Assembly: GCA_902363555.1 (NCBI GenBank)
Contig: CABJAM010000018.1
Location: forward strand, 1 to 34,592
DNA: 34,592 nucleotides
Reading direction: 5' to 3'
Source of the DNA: Lachnospiraceae bacterium
GTDB taxonomy: Bacteria > Bacillota > Clostridia > Lachnospirales > Lachnospiraceae
Both the position numbers and the translations under genes were made by a program. Positions 17,634-26,339 of this stretch are shown in pieces; within the stretch, counting starts at the first letter, position 1, and each line of letters begins with the position of its first letter. The notes under the pieces are model-generated. The model was given only the letters and a program-made list of their open reading frames with translations. It was not told the origin of the DNA and did no database searches.

Positions 17634-18830
17634 ATGAATGAAGGACGCGAATTAATCGAAGCATTGGCTCAGATTGAAAAGGAAAAAGGTATCAGTAAGG
17701 AAATTTTACTGGAAGCCATTGAAAGCTCTCTGGTTGCTGCATGCAAAAATGAATATGGTAAGTCGGACAATATTCGTGTGATCATTAACAGAGATAATGG
17801 CAAAGTACTTGTATATTCGGAAAAAACAGTGGTTGAGGAAGTTGAGGATCCGGTGACGGAGATCAGCATGGCCAACGCAAAGTTAAAAGATCCAAAATAC
17901 GAGCTGGGCGATATCGTCCAGGTGGAAGTAACACCGAGGAATTTTGGCCGTATTGCCGCCCAGAAGGCAAAACAGGTCGTTGTTCAGAAAATCCGCGAGG
18001 AAGAAAGAAAATCCCTGTATAACCGCTATTACAGCATGGAAAAAGATATCGTAACCGGTATCGTTCAGAGATATGTTGGCAAAAATGTAAGTGTAAACCT
18101 GGGGAAGGTGGACGCTCTTCTCACCGAGAGCGAGCAGGTCCGGGGCGAGATGTTCCGGCCTACAGAGCGGATCAAGCTCTATGTCGTTGACGTAAAGGAC
18201 ACGACCAAGGGGCCTAAGATCACGGTTTCCAGAACTCATCCGGAGCTTGTAAAACGCCTGTTTGAGGCGGAGGTGACCGAGGTTAAGGACGGAACTGTGG
18301 AAATACGCAGTATTTCCCGTGAGGCCGGTTCCCGCACGAAGATCGCCGTATGGAGCAATGACCCCAACGTGGACCCGGTGGGTGCCTGTGTCGGCGTCAA
18401 CGGTTCCAGAGTCAATGCGATCGTGGATGAGCTTCGGGGCGAGAAGATCGATATTATCAACTGGAGCGATGACCCGGCGATTCTTATTGAAAATGCCCTG
18501 AGTCCGGCAAAGGTCGTTTCTGTATCCGTGGATGAGGACAGCAAGAGCGCCAGCGTTATCGTGCCGGATTATCAGCTTTCCCTGGCCATCGGCAAGGAAG
18601 GACAGAATGCCCGTCTGGCTGCCCGCCTGACTGGTTATAAGATCGATATCAAGAGCGAAAGCCAGGTTCAAAAAGCCTACGACGACGTGGATGATATACT
18701 CAGCGACCGCGCTTACTATGATGAAATGGGCAATCGTTACGAGGACGACGGTTATGGCGATGACGGCTATAACGACGGCTTTGAGGACGACGGCTTTAAT
18801 AATGAAGAAAAAGATTATTTTGAAGAATAG
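17634..18830 (+). CDS. nusA: Transcription termination/antitermination protein NusA
   Basis: A 398-residue RNA polymerase-binding factor that controls pausing, termination and antitermination. In order: the N-terminal RNAP-binding domain (1-125), an S1 domain (about 135-200), KH1 with GACVGVNGSRVNAIVDEL near 258, and KH2 with LAIGKEGQNARLAARLTGYKIDI near 317. It lacks the acidic repeat domains of enterobacterial NusA, as is normal in Firmicutes. Instead it ends in about 30 residues with repeated DDGY/DDGF and many acids (367-398). AGGAGG lies 9 nt before ATG 17634. Second gene of the operon. Confidence 0.97.
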   Translation: MNEGRELIEALAQIEKEKGISKEILLEAIESSLVAACKNEYGKSDNIRVIINRDNGKVLVYSEKTVVEEVEDPVTEISMANAKLKDPKYELGDIVQVEVTPRNFGRIAAQKAKQVVVQKIREEERKSLYNRYYSMEKDIVTGIVQRYVGKNVSVNLGKVDALLTESEQVRGEMFRPTERIKLYVVDVKDTTKGPKITVSRTHPELVKRLFEAEVTEVKDGTVEIRSISREAGSRTKIAVWSNDPNVDPVGACVGVNGSRVNAIVDELRGEKIDIINWSDDPAILIENALSPAKVVSVSVDEDSKSASVIVPDYQLSLAIGKEGQNARLAARLTGYKIDIKSESQVQKAYDDVDDILSDRAYYDEMGNRYEDDGYGDDGYNDGFEDDGFNNEEKDYFEE

Positions 18831-18846
18831 GATCGTGATGTGAAGC

Positions 18847-19119
18847 ATGGGAATGAAAAAAATTCCACAAAGACAGTGCATCGGATGCGGTGAAATGAAA
18901 AGCAAAAAAGAAATGATCCGTGTGATCAAGACTCCGGAAGGGGAGATTATGATGGACGCCACAGGGAAAAAGAACGGCCGCGGCGCTTACATCTGCCCCA
19001 GCAGAGAATGTCTTAAAAAAGCTATTAAAAGTAAAGGGCTGGAGCGCTCATTTAAAATGAGTATACCTTCAGACATTTACGAGGCGCTGACAAAGGAGAT
19101 GGAAAACATTGATAAATAA
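18847..19119 (+). CDS. rnpM: RNase P modulator RnpM (YlxR)
   Basis: A 90-residue basic RNA-binding protein of the YlxR family, shown in Bacillus to bind RNase P RNA and modulate its activity. The landmark motifs are present: RQCIGCGEMKSKKEMIRV (8-25) and GRGAYICPSRECLKKA (about 44-59). It lies 16 bp after nusA and overlaps ylxQ by 11 bp. The ribosome site is weak. Starts at 18847 and 18853 are both possible. Confidence 0.93.
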   Translation: MGMKKIPQRQCIGCGEMKSKKEMIRVIKTPEGEIMMDATGKKNGRGAYICPSRECLKKAIKSKGLERSFKMSIPSDIYEALTKEMENIDK

Positions 19120-19435
19120 CGATAAGGTGCTTTCCATGCTTGGTCTTGCAACCCGGGCAGGGAAGCTGTCTTCCGGAGAATTTTCCACGGAAAAGGCAGT
19201 AAAGGACGGTAAAGCTTTCCTTGTGATCATAGCCGGCGATGCATCGGATAATACGAAAAAGCTTTTTACAAATATGTGTGCATTTTACAAAGTGCCGCTT
19301 CAAATATATGGAACGAAAGAAACCCTGGGTCACGCAATGGGCAAGGAGCTTCGGGCCTCCCTGGCATTGACGGATAAGGGCTTTTCGGACGCCGTTTTGA
19401 AACTTATAGACCAGGAACCAGGAGAACGGAGGTAG
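19109..19435 (+). CDS. ylxQ: YlxQ, L7Ae/L30e-family RNA-binding protein
   Basis: A 108-residue protein of the L7Ae/L30e/S12e/Gadd45 fold, which binds kink-turn RNA. LSMLGLATRAGKLSSGE near residues 8-24 is typical of YlxQ, and the GKELRASLALTDKGF region near the end matches too. The start is TTG 19109: AAAGGAG lies 10 nt upstream inside rnpM, and no better in-frame start exists nearby. The two genes overlap by 11 bp. infB follows after 4 bp. The exact role is not known. Confidence 0.9.
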   Translation: MINNDKVLSMLGLATRAGKLSSGEFSTEKAVKDGKAFLVIIAGDASDNTKKLFTNMCAFYKVPLQIYGTKETLGHAMGKELRASLALTDKGFSDAVLKLIDQEPGERR

Positions 19436-19439
19436 ACAT

Positions 19440-22400
19440 ATGTCAAAAATCAGAGTGCATGAGTTGGCAAAAGAGTTGGGCAAGAGCAGTAAGGACGTGA
19501 TTTATGCTTTAAAAGGTCATGGAATTGTTGTGGAGAGCCATATGAGCACGATCGCAACTGAGAATGCTGAAAAAATAAGAAGATATTTTACTTCCGACAG
19601 ATCATCAAAGCCGGAAACAAAGGCTGCTTCGTCGGGAAATTCAAATACAACAAAAACAGAGGTAAGAATGACAGAGAATCGTAATGCGGGCCAGCAGAGC
19701 CCATCGGATAATACCAGCGCCCACAGTGCGGTCGCTGGAAATGGGGCAGCACGTACCGCTGCCGAAGAAGGTACACAGGAAAACAAAGACGTTGTAAACA
19801 ACCGCAATAACAATAATGGCAATCGCAATTATAACGGCGACAGAAATAATCGTTATAATAATAACCGTAATGACGGACAGCGCAGCGGGGAGAACCGTAG
19901 TGACGGTCAGAGAAGCTACGGCGATAATCGTCAGGGTCAGGGCGGCCAGAGAACCGGCGGCGAAAACCGTCAGGGTCAGGGCGGTCAGAGAGCCGGCGGT
20001 GAAAACCGTCAGGGTCAGGGCGGTCAGAGAACCTATGGCGATAACCGTCAGGGCCAGAGCGGCCAGAGAACCGGTGGCGATAACCGTCAGGGTCAGGGCG
20101 GTCAGAGAACCGGTGGTGAGAATCGTCAGGGCCAGGGCGGTCAGAGATCATATGGAGACCGCCAGGGCCAGGGCGGTCAAAGACCGTACGGAGACCGCCA
20201 GGGACAGGGCGGTCAAAGACCGTACGGTGAAAACCGCCAGGGCCAGGGTCAGGGCGGCCAGAGACCGTACGGAGACCGTCAGGGTCAGGGCCAGGGCGGC
20301 CAGAGACCATATGGAGATCGTCAGGGTCAGGGCCAGGGTGGCCAGAGACCATATGGAGATCGTCAGGGCCAGGGTGGCCAGAGACCGTACGGAGACCGTC
20401 AGGGCCAGGGTCAGGGCGGCCAGAGACCATACGGAGACCGTCAGGGCCAGGGTCAGGGCGGCCAGAGACCATACGGAGACCGCCAGGGTCAGGGCGGCCA
20501 GAGACCGTACGGAGACCGTCAGGGCCAGGGTGGCCAAAGACCATATGGAGACCGTCAGGGCCAGGGTGGCCAGAGACCTTACGGCGACCGGAATAATAAC
20601 GGCGGCGGTGCCGGCAATAACCGCAGCGGCGGCCAGCGTCCGTATAATAACGGCCAGGGCGGCAACCGCAGCTACGGTGGTCAGCGCAGCGGCGACAACC
20701 GGGGCGGCCAGGGCGGACGCGGTGACGGCAAGTTTAATCTGGATTCCGCGATCACAAAAGAAGTTGTTGTAACAAAGGATACAACCCGTGAAAACCGGAG
20801 AACCTATAAGGACAACAAGGATAAAGATAAAGGTGTACGTGACCGCGATAAGAAGGTTGTTAAAGGCAAAAACGTGACAATCTCCAAAAAATCCGGCCTG
20901 ACACCGCCAGCGCCAAAGCCAAAGCCAGTGGTTGAGAAGGTAACAAATATCATTCTTCCGGAAACCGTCACCCTGAAAGAGCTGGGCGATAAAATGAAGG
21001 TTCCGGGCGCTGAAATCGTTAAAAAACTGTTCCTGGCCGGTAAAATGGTCAGCTTAAACTCCGAGATCACCTACGAGGAGGCCGAGGAGATCGCTCTTGA
21101 GTACGATGTTTTATGCGAGCACGAGGTTGTTGTGGACGTGATCGAGGAGCTGCTGCGTGAGGACGAAGAGGACGAAAAGGATCTTGTGGAAAGACCGCCG
21201 GTCGTATGCGTTATGGGTCATGTTGACCACGGTAAAACCTCCATCCTGGACGCCATCCGTAAGACCAGCGTGACCACCGGCGAGGCCGGAGGAATCACCC
21301 AGCATATCGGTGCATACGTTGTCGATGTGAAGGGCAATAAGATCACATTCCTGGATACGCCCGGACACGAGGCATTTACTGCCATGCGTTTAAGAGGCGC
21401 TCAGTCCACGGATATTGCCATCCTTGTTGTTGCTGCGGACGACGGTGTTATGCCTCAGACCGTTGAGGCCATCAACCATGCCAAAGCAGCAGGTATTGAA
21501 ATTATTGTGGCCATAAATAAGATGGATAAGCCAAGTGCAAATATCGACCGTGTTAAGCAGGAATTGACAGAATATGAACTGATCGCCGAGGACTGGGGCG
21601 GACAGACGATCATGGTACCGGTCAGCGCTCATACCGGCCAGGGCCTTAGTGAGCTGCTGGATATGATCCTGCTGGTTGCTGAGATGCGCGAATTAAAGGC
21701 GAATCCAGACCGTAAGGCCAGAGGTCTTATCCTGGAAGCACAGCTTGATAAGGGCCGCGGTCCGGTAGCTACCGTTCTTGTACAGAAGGGTACACTGAAG
21801 GTGAGCGATTGTGTGGCTGTGGGAACTGCCTTTGGTAAGGTCCGCGCCATGATCGACGATAAAGGCCGCCGTGTAAAGGAAGCCGGCCCGTCCACGCCTG
21901 TGGAGATTCTTGGACTTAACGAGGTACCGCTGGCCGGTGAGGTATTTATTGCCACAAACACCGAAAAAGAAGCGCGTGCCATGGCTGAGACATTTATTGC
22001 CAACAACCGTGAAAAGATGCTGGCGGATACAAAAGCGAAATTATCTCTGGACGGTCTGTTTGATCAGATCCAGGCCGGACAGATCAAGGATCTGAATATT
22101 GTTGTCAAGGCCGATGTTCAGGGCTCCGTAGAAGCTGTGAAGCAAAGCCTTGTGAAGCTGTCCAATGAGGAAGTGGCCGTGAAGGTGATCCATGGCGGCG
22201 TAGGCGCCATCAATGAGAGCGACGTGACGCTGGCCGCTGCCTCCAACGCCATTATTATCGGCTTTAACGTACGTCCAGATAATATGGCAAAAACCGTGGC
22301 CGAACAGGAAAATGTGGATATGCGTCTCTACCGCGTTATTTACAACGCCATCGAGGATGTGGAAGCTGCCATGAAGGGTATGCTGGACCCCACCTTCGAG

Positions 22401-22691
22401 GAAAAGATCATCGGTCATGCCGAAGTGCGCCAGACATACAAGGTATCCGGAGTGGGCACCATCATCGGCGGCTATGTGCTGGACGGCAAGGTGCAGCGTA
22501 ACTGCAAGGCAAGACTGCTGCGCGATAACGTGGTGATCTACGAGGGCGAGCTGGCCTCCTTAAAGCGTTTCAAGGACGATGTTAAGGAAGTGAACTCCGG
22601 CTATGAATGCGGTATGTCCCTTGAAAAATTCAACGACGTCAAAGAGGGCGACCAGATTGAAATGTTTATCATGGAAGAGGTTCCAAGATAG
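19440..22691 (+). CDS. infB: Translation initiation factor IF-2 with a long repetitive N-terminal region
   Basis: The GTPase that brings initiator tRNA to the ribosome. It has 1083 residues, long because of the linker. In order: an IF2N domain (3-50), a low-complexity linker (about 55-440) containing 17 repeats of RQGQGGQRPYGD type at residues 163-383, a basic stretch, a second IF2N-like domain (about 508-560), the G domain, then domains II to IV. G1 is GHVDHGKT at 593-600; DTPGHEAF, NKMDKPSAN and SAHTGQGL follow. CGGAGGTAG lies just upstream of ATG 19440. IF-2 linkers vary widely, but a tandem array this regular is unusual. All catalytic parts look intact. Confidence 0.97.
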   Translation: MSKIRVHELAKELGKSSKDVIYALKGHGIVVESHMSTIATENAEKIRRYFTSDRSSKPETKAASSGNSNTTKTEVRMTENRNAGQQSPSDNTSAHSAVAGNGAARTAAEEGTQENKDVVNNRNNNNGNRNYNGDRNNRYNNNRNDGQRSGENRSDGQRSYGDNRQGQGGQRTGGENRQGQGGQRAGGENRQGQGGQRTYGDNRQGQSGQRTGGDNRQGQGGQRTGGENRQGQGGQRSYGDRQGQGGQRPYGDRQGQGGQRPYGENRQGQGQGGQRPYGDRQGQGQGGQRPYGDRQGQGQGGQRPYGDRQGQGGQRPYGDRQGQGQGGQRPYGDRQGQGQGGQRPYGDRQGQGGQRPYGDRQGQGGQRPYGDRQGQGGQRPYGDRNNNGGGAGNNRSGGQRPYNNGQGGNRSYGGQRSGDNRGGQGGRGDGKFNLDSAITKEVVVTKDTTRENRRTYKDNKDKDKGVRDRDKKVVKGKNVTISKKSGLTPPAPKPKPVVEKVTNIILPETVTLKELGDKMKVPGAEIVKKLFLAGKMVSLNSEITYEEAEEIALEYDVLCEHEVVVDVIEELLREDEEDEKDLVERPPVVCVMGHVDHGKTSILDAIRKTSVTTGEAGGITQHIGAYVVDVKGNKITFLDTPGHEAFTAMRLRGAQSTDIAILVVAADDGVMPQTVEAINHAKAAGIEIIVAINKMDKPSANIDRVKQELTEYELIAEDWGGQTIMVPVSAHTGQGLSELLDMILLVAEMRELKANPDRKARGLILEAQLDKGRGPVATVLVQKGTLKVSDCVAVGTAFGKVRAMIDDKGRRVKEAGPSTPVEILGLNEVPLAGEVFIATNTEKEARAMAETFIANNREKMLADTKAKLSLDGLFDQIQAGQIKDLNIVVKADVQGSVEAVKQSLVKLSNEEVAVKVIHGGVGAINESDVTLAAASNAIIIGFNVRPDNMAKTVAEQENVDMRLYRVIYNAIEDVEAAMKGMLDPTFEEKIIGHAEVRQTYKVSGVGTIIGGYVLDGKVQRNCKARLLRDNVVIYEGELASLKRFKDDVKEVNSGYECGMSLEKFNDVKEGDQIEMFIMEEVPR
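19926..20588 (+). repeat. Tandem repeat array coding the IF-2 linker (17 units)
   Basis: Units of 36 to 45 bp repeat in frame for 663 bp. The first six code 13 residues each (NRQGQGGQRTGGE type). The next eleven code 12, 14 or 15 residues (RQGQGGQRPYGD, with or without an extra GQ). The nucleotide sequence is nearly identical between many late units, so the array has probably expanded by slippage. Each unit has two Arg and one acid, for a net positive charge. Confidence 0.95.
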
Positions 22692-22702
22692 GAGTGACAT
22701 CT

Positions 22703-23128
22703 ATGAGAAAGAACAGTATAAAAAACACCCGGATCAACGGTGAAGTCCACCGCGAGCTGTCACGGATCATTTCCCGGGAGATCAAAGATCCCAGGATCCA
22801 TCCGATGACCAGTGTGGTGGATGTGGAAGTGACTCCGGATCTTAAATATTGCAAGGCCTATATCAGCGTCCTGGGCGATACAAAAGCTCAGGAGGATACG
22901 ATGGCCGGTTTAAAAAGCGCCTCCTCCTTCATCCGCAAGGAGCTGGCCCGCAGCGTGAATCTGCGAAACACCCCGGAGCTGATCTTTGTTATGGATCAGT
23001 CCATCGAATACGGTGTGAATATGTCCAAAAAGATCAGTGAAGTGATCGGGGAGACTGTGGCAGCAGACGATGAAAACTCCGGGAGCGAAGCGGATATCGA
23101 ATATGATGGAGATGATGCCGATGCATGA
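22703..23128 (+). CDS. rbfA: 30S ribosome-binding factor RbfA
   Basis: A 141-residue KH-fold cold-shock factor that matures the 5' end of 16S rRNA on the 30S subunit. NTRINGEVHRELSRIISREI begins near residue 7, and the KH core follows as DVEVTPDLKYCKAYISVLGD. The C-terminal tail is acidic. ATG 22703 is used because AGGAG lies 8 nt before it. GTG 22694 would overlap that site. It overlaps nrnA by 8 bp. Confidence 0.95.
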   Translation: MRKNSIKNTRINGEVHRELSRIISREIKDPRIHPMTSVVDVEVTPDLKYCKAYISVLGDTKAQEDTMAGLKSASSFIRKELARSVNLRNTPELIFVMDQSIEYGVNMSKKISEVIGETVAADDENSGSEADIEYDGDDADA

Positions 23129-24083
23129 TAAAATTGGTGGCTATCTTGAGAATGTGACGACGGCAGTCATTGCCGGCCATACACGGCCGGACGGTGACTG
23201 CGCCGGTTCCACTCTGGCGCTTTACAATTACCTCCGGGATAATTATCCGCAGGTTCATGTGGATCTGTATCTGGAGCCTGTGGCCGAGGTTTACAAGGTA
23301 ATAAAAAATGCGGATCAGATCATCAGCGATTATGACCGGGATGAGACATATGATGTGTTTTTTGCACTGGACTCCAGCGATAAAGAGCGGCTGGCCGGCG
23401 CTGTCAAATATTTTGACACAGCAAAGCGGACCGTGTGTATCGACCATCATATAAGTAATGAGGGCTATGCCGATGAAAATATCGTATTTCCAAAGGCCAG
23501 CTCCACCTGCGAGGTCCTGGCGACCCTGATGGATATGGACACTGTGGATGTGGATGTGGCGGAGGCGCTGTATATCGGAATCATATGCGATACCGGCTGC
23601 TTTAAGCATTCCAATACGAGCGAGCAGACCATGAATATCACCGGAAAGCTCATATCCAAGGGCATCCGTTTTTCAAAGCTCACCGATGAAGTATTTTATC
23701 AGAAAACCTATATGCAAAATCAGCTCCTTGGCCGGTGCCTGCTGGAAAGCTTTCTTGTATTTTCCGGGAAATGCATCGTGTCCGTAGCTGACCGCAAGGT
23801 GATGGATTTTTACGAGGCGCAGTCCAGCGATCTTGAGGGCGTCATCGATCAGATGCGCATTACAAAGGGCGTGGAGGTGGCTGTGCTGCTTACAGAAATC
23901 GGTGACCGAAAGTATAAAGTCAGCATGCGCTCCAACGAATTTGTGGATGTGGCCAAAATCGCCGGGATTTACGGCGGCGGAGGACATATTCGGGCTGCCG
24001 GCTGCACCATGTCCGGCACAAAATATGACGTTATCAATAATCTGACCATGTTTATAGAGGAGCAACTGATACAAAATGATTAA
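23121..24083 (+). CDS. nrnA: DHH/DHHA1 phosphoesterase, NrnA type (nanoRNase/pAp phosphatase)
   Basis: A 320-residue enzyme that degrades very short RNAs and dephosphorylates 3'-phosphoadenosine 5'-phosphate. GHTRPDGDCAGS near residue 17 and DSSDKER near 85 supply the metal-binding aspartates. DHHISNEGYAD near 107 is the DHH motif. GGGGHIRAAGC near 285 is the DHHA1 substrate-binding loop. Several in-frame ATGs cluster at 23103-23121. The last is chosen because GGAG lies 9 nt before it. This position between rbfA and truB is the usual one in Firmicutes. Confidence 0.94.
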   Translation: MHDKIGGYLENVTTAVIAGHTRPDGDCAGSTLALYNYLRDNYPQVHVDLYLEPVAEVYKVIKNADQIISDYDRDETYDVFFALDSSDKERLAGAVKYFDTAKRTVCIDHHISNEGYADENIVFPKASSTCEVLATLMDMDTVDVDVAEALYIGIICDTGCFKHSNTSEQTMNITGKLISKGIRFSKLTDEVFYQKTYMQNQLLGRCLLESFLVFSGKCIVSVADRKVMDFYEAQSSDLEGVIDQMRITKGVEVAVLLTEIGDRKYKVSMRSNEFVDVAKIAGIYGGGGHIRAAGCTMSGTKYDVINNLTMFIEEQLIQND

Positions 24084-25089
24084 TGGTATCATTAACGTGT
24101 ATAAGGAGCGGGGATTTACCTCCCACGATGTGGTGGCAAAGCTTCGCGGGATACTCCATCAAAAAAAGATCGGCCATACGGGAACGCTGGACCCGGACGC
24201 TGTGGGCGTGCTGCCCGTGTGTCTTGGCAGCGGCACCCGGCTGTGCGATCTGCTTACCGATACAGATAAGGTTTACCGGGCCGGCTTTGTCCTCGGCATG
24301 GCCACAGATACCCAGGATGCTTCCGGCAGGATTCTTTCCGAGACGGAGGTGTCTTTGGAGGATACCGCCATCCGGGAAGCCGCCCTGTCCTTTGTGGGTG
24401 CCTATGACCAGATCCCGCCCATGTATTCGGCGTTAAAGGTCAACGGCAAAAAGCTGTACCAGCTCGCCCGCGAGGGCCGGGAGGTGGAGCGCAGCGCCCG
24501 CCGCGTGCAGATTGGCCGCATTGAGATCCACAGTATAGAGCGGATTTCTTCGGCATCGCTGGCACTGGTGGACGATGATACATCCGTGGCCGGTATCCCT
24601 CTGGCGGATACGCCGGAGCTGCCGGAAAAGATTCTTGTGACTATGACTGTGGCGTGCTCCAAGGGTACATATATCCGGACCCTCTGTGATGATATCGGAC
24701 GAAAGCTGGGTGTGGGGGGCTGTATGACGTCGCTGGAACGCATCCGTGTGGGCCGGTTTGATATGGACCATGCCCTGCGCCTTGGGGAGATTGAGGCGAT
24801 GGCGGCCCAGGGGCGCCTGTCCGCCTTTGTGACGCCGGTGGATGAAATGTTTATGGATCTGCCCCGGGCAGTGATCAGGGAAGAAAGTGTAAAGCTTTTG
24901 CACAATGGAAATCCTCTGGGAGCCGGCTGTGTTGCCTGTGATATGGATTTTTCGCAGCTTTCCCACGGCCAGCAGGTCCGGGTGTATGATCGTGACGGCA
25001 CATTTGCGGCGATTTACAGTGTTGAGAAAAGTCGCCGGGAATTTAAAGTAGTGAAAATGTTTGGTGATTTTTTTGGAGCGGGGAAGTAG
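24076..25089 (+). CDS. truB: tRNA pseudouridine-55 synthase TruB
   Basis: Makes pseudouridine 55 in the T-loop of tRNAs. The catalytic motif HTGTLDPDAVGVLPV is present with Asp39 as nucleophile, and CSKGTYIRTLCDDIG follows. A C-terminal PUA-like region completes the protein. At 337 residues it is about 30 longer than usual. The extra residues form one acidic stretch at about 155-185 (containing VDDDTSVAGIPLADTPELPEK), just before the CSKGTYIR strand. The start overlaps the nrnA stop by 8 bp. A GTAAC/GTTAC hairpin lies between it and ribF. Confidence 0.95.
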   Translation: MINGIINVYKERGFTSHDVVAKLRGILHQKKIGHTGTLDPDAVGVLPVCLGSGTRLCDLLTDTDKVYRAGFVLGMATDTQDASGRILSETEVSLEDTAIREAALSFVGAYDQIPPMYSALKVNGKKLYQLAREGREVERSARRVQIGRIEIHSIERISSASLALVDDDTSVAGIPLADTPELPEKILVTMTVACSKGTYIRTLCDDIGRKLGVGGCMTSLERIRVGRFDMDHALRLGEIEAMAAQGRLSAFVTPVDEMFMDLPRAVIREESVKLLHNGNPLGAGCVACDMDFSQLSHGQQVRVYDRDGTFAAIYSVEKSRREFKVVKMFGDFFGAGK

Positions 25090-25099
25090 ACGGTGCCGG

Positions 25100-25128
25100 G
25101 TAACAGTTTTGCACCTCGCAACGGTTAC
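25100..25128 (+). repeat. GTAAC/GTTAC hairpin between truB and ribF
   Basis: GTAAC (25100-25104) pairs with GTTAC (25124-25128), and TTGC (25109-25112) with GCAA (25118-25121). GTTTTGCACCTC (25106-25117) recurs reversed at 28763-28774. No T run follows, so it probably does not separate truB from ribF. Confidence 0.55.
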
Positions 25129-25174
25129 AGTGCCGGATGCTCCAAAGCGTGAAGATTTATAGGAGACTTAAACC

Positions 25175-26143
25175 ATGATTTTTATTTCAGGTACAAAAGA
25201 TATCCGACTGGAAAATACGGCGGTGGCGATCGGGAAGTTTGACGGGCTTCACAAAGGCCACCAGTCATTGATAAATAAAATCAACAGCTACAAAAGCAGC
25301 GGTATGACTTCTGTGGTTCTGACATTTAACTACCATCCGTACAGCATGATCAACGGAAAGGAACCGGTGCTTGTCTATACCAGCGAGGAGCGGCGCATAT
25401 TGGCCGAGCGTCTCGGTGTGGATATACTTATCGAGTATCCGTTCACGGAGGAAACGGCGCATATGGAAGCCGCTGATTTCATTCGTGAGGTGCTCATCGG
25501 GCATCTGGGCGCCCGGCACATTGTGGTGGGCGAGGATTTCCGCTTTGGCAGGGAACGCCGGGGAAATACGGACCTGCTCATGGGGATGAGCCTTCCGCTT
25601 GGGTACAACGCGCATATATGCCCAAAGGTGCGCGCGATCCTGCCGGAGGATTTTAACGGCAGTGAAAGCGGTGACAGCACGGAGATCAGTGCGACGCTTA
25701 TACGGCGGGCCATTTCCATGGGCCGCATTGAGCTGGCCAATGAAATGCTGGGGATGCCTTTTACGATCATCGGTGCCGTGGCTCATGGCCGGGAGATTGG
25801 CCGCACCATCGGTATGCCGACGGCCAATCTGGAGCCGGAGAGCGCCAAGCTTCTGCCGCCCAATGGCGTCTATGCGTCCACTTGCGTGATCAACCGGCGG
25901 GAATATCCGTCAGTGACTAATGTGGGGATGAATCCCACGGTGGCCGATCAGCAGAACCGGCGGGTGGAGACGTTTATTTATGGTTTTGACGGCAATATTT
26001 ACGGCCGGCAGATCGAGGTCCGGCTTTATCATTTTCAGAGAGCGGAGCAGAAGTTTGAAAGTGTGGATGCACTTAAAGCCCAGATGCACCGGGATATGGG
26101 GATGGCGCTGGAGTACTTGCAGGACGCTGGGATTGTAAAATAA
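25175..26143 (+). CDS. ribF: Bifunctional riboflavin kinase/FMN adenylyltransferase RibF
   Basis: Phosphorylates riboflavin to FMN, then adenylates FMN to FAD. It has 322 residues, the normal length. The N-terminal nucleotidyltransferase half has IGKFDGLHKGHQSLI near residue 18 and VGEDFRFGRERRG near 117. The C-terminal flavokinase has GREIGRTIGMPTANL near 206 and PNGVYAS near 229. AGGAGA lies 9 nt before ATG 25175. It is the last gene of the operon and ends at a strong terminator. It supplies the FMN used by enzymes such as the nitroreductase above. Confidence 0.96.
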   Translation: MIFISGTKDIRLENTAVAIGKFDGLHKGHQSLINKINSYKSSGMTSVVLTFNYHPYSMINGKEPVLVYTSEERRILAERLGVDILIEYPFTEETAHMEAADFIREVLIGHLGARHIVVGEDFRFGRERRGNTDLLMGMSLPLGYNAHICPKVRAILPEDFNGSESGDSTEISATLIRRAISMGRIELANEMLGMPFTIIGAVAHGREIGRTIGMPTANLEPESAKLLPPNGVYASTCVINRREYPSVTNVGMNPTVADQQNRRVETFIYGFDGNIYGRQIEVRLYHFQRAEQKFESVDALKAQMHRDMGMALEYLQDAGIVK

Positions 26144-26163
26144 AGTCCGTATACTTTATATAT

Positions 26164-26210
26164 AATGCAGCATTTTCGGGGATTTTGCCGGGAAATGCTG
26201 CATTTTATAT
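26164..26210 (+). terminator. Rho-independent terminator of the rimP-ribF operon
   Basis: AATGCAGCATTT (26164-26175) pairs perfectly with AAATGCTGCATT (26193-26204), and TTTATAT follows. It cleanly ends the operon before the next promoter. Confidence 0.88.
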
Positions 26211-26219
26211 ATGGCGCGG

Positions 26220-26294
26220 GGTTACATTCACGAGCGTGCCTCAGCTTCCCGTGAATCGAAGTTACTGTTTGCCGGCCTGCCAGTGAATGTAACC
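26220..26294. repeat. Inverted repeat with two alternative pairings, after ribF
   Basis: GGTTACATTCAC (26220-26231) pairs perfectly with GTGAATGTAACC (26283-26294). The inner part ATTCACG (26226-26232) can instead pair with CGTGAAT (26250-26256). The element lies downstream of the ribF terminator and upstream of the next promoter, so it is probably in neither mature message. GAATGTAACCG is shared with 15836-15846. Confidence 0.65.
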
Positions 26295-26339
26295 GTGTGC
26301 CCGGAAGAAGGTGAATCATCAAAAGATTTATTTTGGTTA

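Noticed and set aside
17883..18962. 359-codon open frame opposite nusA
   Set aside because: nusA has all its domains on the + strand; the antisense translation is hydrophobic and unrecognisable.
19926..20588. Regular repeats that could suggest a CRISPR array
   Set aside because: The repeats are contiguous, in frame and coding, with no unique spacers and no cas genes.
19588..20772. Long open frames on both strands across the IF-2 repeat
   Set aside because: A short repeat lacking stops in other frames gives these automatically. The translations are low-complexity nonsense, and the infB frame has clear domains on both sides.
25090..25174. FMN riboswitch before ribF
   Set aside because: The gap is only 85 nt and lacks the multi-helix FMN aptamer pattern; ribF appears to be read from the upstream operon.
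26220..26294. Attenuator of the radical SAM operon
   Set aside because: It lies upstream of the predicted promoter at 26340, so it would not be in that message.
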